The notes below the pieces were generated by a model. The model ran no database searches. It was not told the origin of the DNA and saw only the letters and a program-made list of their open reading frames with translations. 36,763 bases of DNA, taken from the NCBI GenBank assembly GCA_014240065.1, contig JAAZXR010000014.1, positions 1-36,763 on the forward strand. Direction: 5' to 3'. Source of the DNA: Myxococcales bacterium. Lineage in GTDB: Bacteria; Myxococcota_A; Polyangia; Nannocystales; Nannocystaceae. Shown one piece after another: positions 36,621 through 36,763 of the stretch; position 1 is the first letter of the stretch; every line of letters begins with the position of its first letter. The position numbers and the translations under genes were made by a program.

Positions 36621-36763
36621 ATGATGACTGAAGAAGCAAAAAGCGCAGCTCCCAAAAAGGCAGCGAAGAAGCGCAAAAAAGTAGCAAAGAAAAAGAAGAA
36701 GGCCACCAAGAAGAAGGCCACCAAGAAGAAGGCCACCAAGAAGAAGGCCACCAAGAAGAAGGC
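36621..36763 (+). CDS. Histone H1-like lysine/alanine-repeat protein (3' end outside window)
   Basis: The frame opens at ATG 36621 and runs off the window edge after 47 codons. It begins MMTEEAKSAAPKKAAKKRKK and then repeats KKKAT, encoded by a 15-bp unit. Strings of Lys and Ala/Thr are typical of bacterial histone H1-like nucleoid proteins, such as Chlamydia HctB and Pseudomonas AlgP tails, which bind DNA non-specifically; such proteins are also present in myxobacteria. High expression is suggested by the strong SD and promoter. AAG-rich codon use and lower GC set it apart from the surroundings. The C-terminus and any folded domain cannot be seen. Confidence 0.75.
   Translation, partial: MMTEEAKSAAPKKAAKKRKKVAKKKKKATKKKATKKKATKKKATKKK
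36693..36763. repeat. 15-bp tandem repeat (KKKAT codons)
   Basis: Four perfect copies of AAGAAGAAGGCCACC and a partial fifth that reaches the window edge. Each encodes KKKAT. Confidence 0.9.

Overview
The window is a high-GC chromosomal segment that carries the replication-origin neighbourhood of a Gram-negative bacterium, most probably a member of the Myxococcota. The grounds are a CdnL/CarD regulator, a receiver plus DUF4388-like protein, many TPR proteins, dynamin-like GTPases, a histone-H1-like lysine-repeat protein, and two parS sites of the TGTTCCACGTGGAACA form that I recall from Myxococcus. The taxonomic assignment is inference; no 16S rRNA gene and no recognisable tRNA is present.

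Left arm (1-11000). The 3' end of a repeat-rich single-pass membrane protein gene converges on a Pro/Ala-repeat TPR membrane protein gene. A forward operon follows: a degenerate M48-like protein, two consecutive dynamin-like GTPases (the second fused to a TPR-rich N-terminal half) and rnhB, whose TTG start overlaps the preceding stop. On the reverse strand lie an ECF sigma factor gene and a translationally coupled gene for a membrane anti-sigma-like protein with TPRs. A 666-base non-coding gap (10921-11586) contains a compact foldable element.

Middle (11587-23300). A tightly overlapped reverse operon runs from a large receiver/DUF4388/TM/TPR protein through tsaD and rsmA to mutM, the last with a broken zinc finger. 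Divergent from it is a rhomboid-protease/TPR fusion. Two parS sites lie next to the rsmG stop codon. bioF and bioD run forward, bioF starting head to head with rsmG.

Origin core (21887-34225). The classical cluster rpmH-rnpA-yidD-yidC-jag-mnmE runs leftward, and dnaA, dnaN, recF and gyrB run rightward. The dnaA-dnaN spacer has tandem DnaA-box-like sites beside an all-A/T palindrome and is the best oriC candidate. The dnaA upstream region has alternating GTGAA half-sites. The gyrB leader contains a series of hairpins.

Right end (34226-36763). A small DUF6881-like protein gene, cdnL (reverse), a lipoprotein gene, an AT-rich spacer with an inverted repeat and a clear sigma-70 promoter, and the start of a lysine/alanine-repeat histone-like gene cut by the window edge.

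Together the genes cover replication initiation and elongation (dnaA, dnaN, recF, gyrB), segregation sites (parS), RNA and tRNA/rRNA maturation (rnpA, mnmE, tsaD, rsmA, rsmG), inner-membrane protein insertion (yidC, yidD, jag), DNA repair (mutM, recF, rnhB) and biotin synthesis (bioF, bioD). The accessory, least understood parts are the dynamin pair operon and the structured non-coding stretches.
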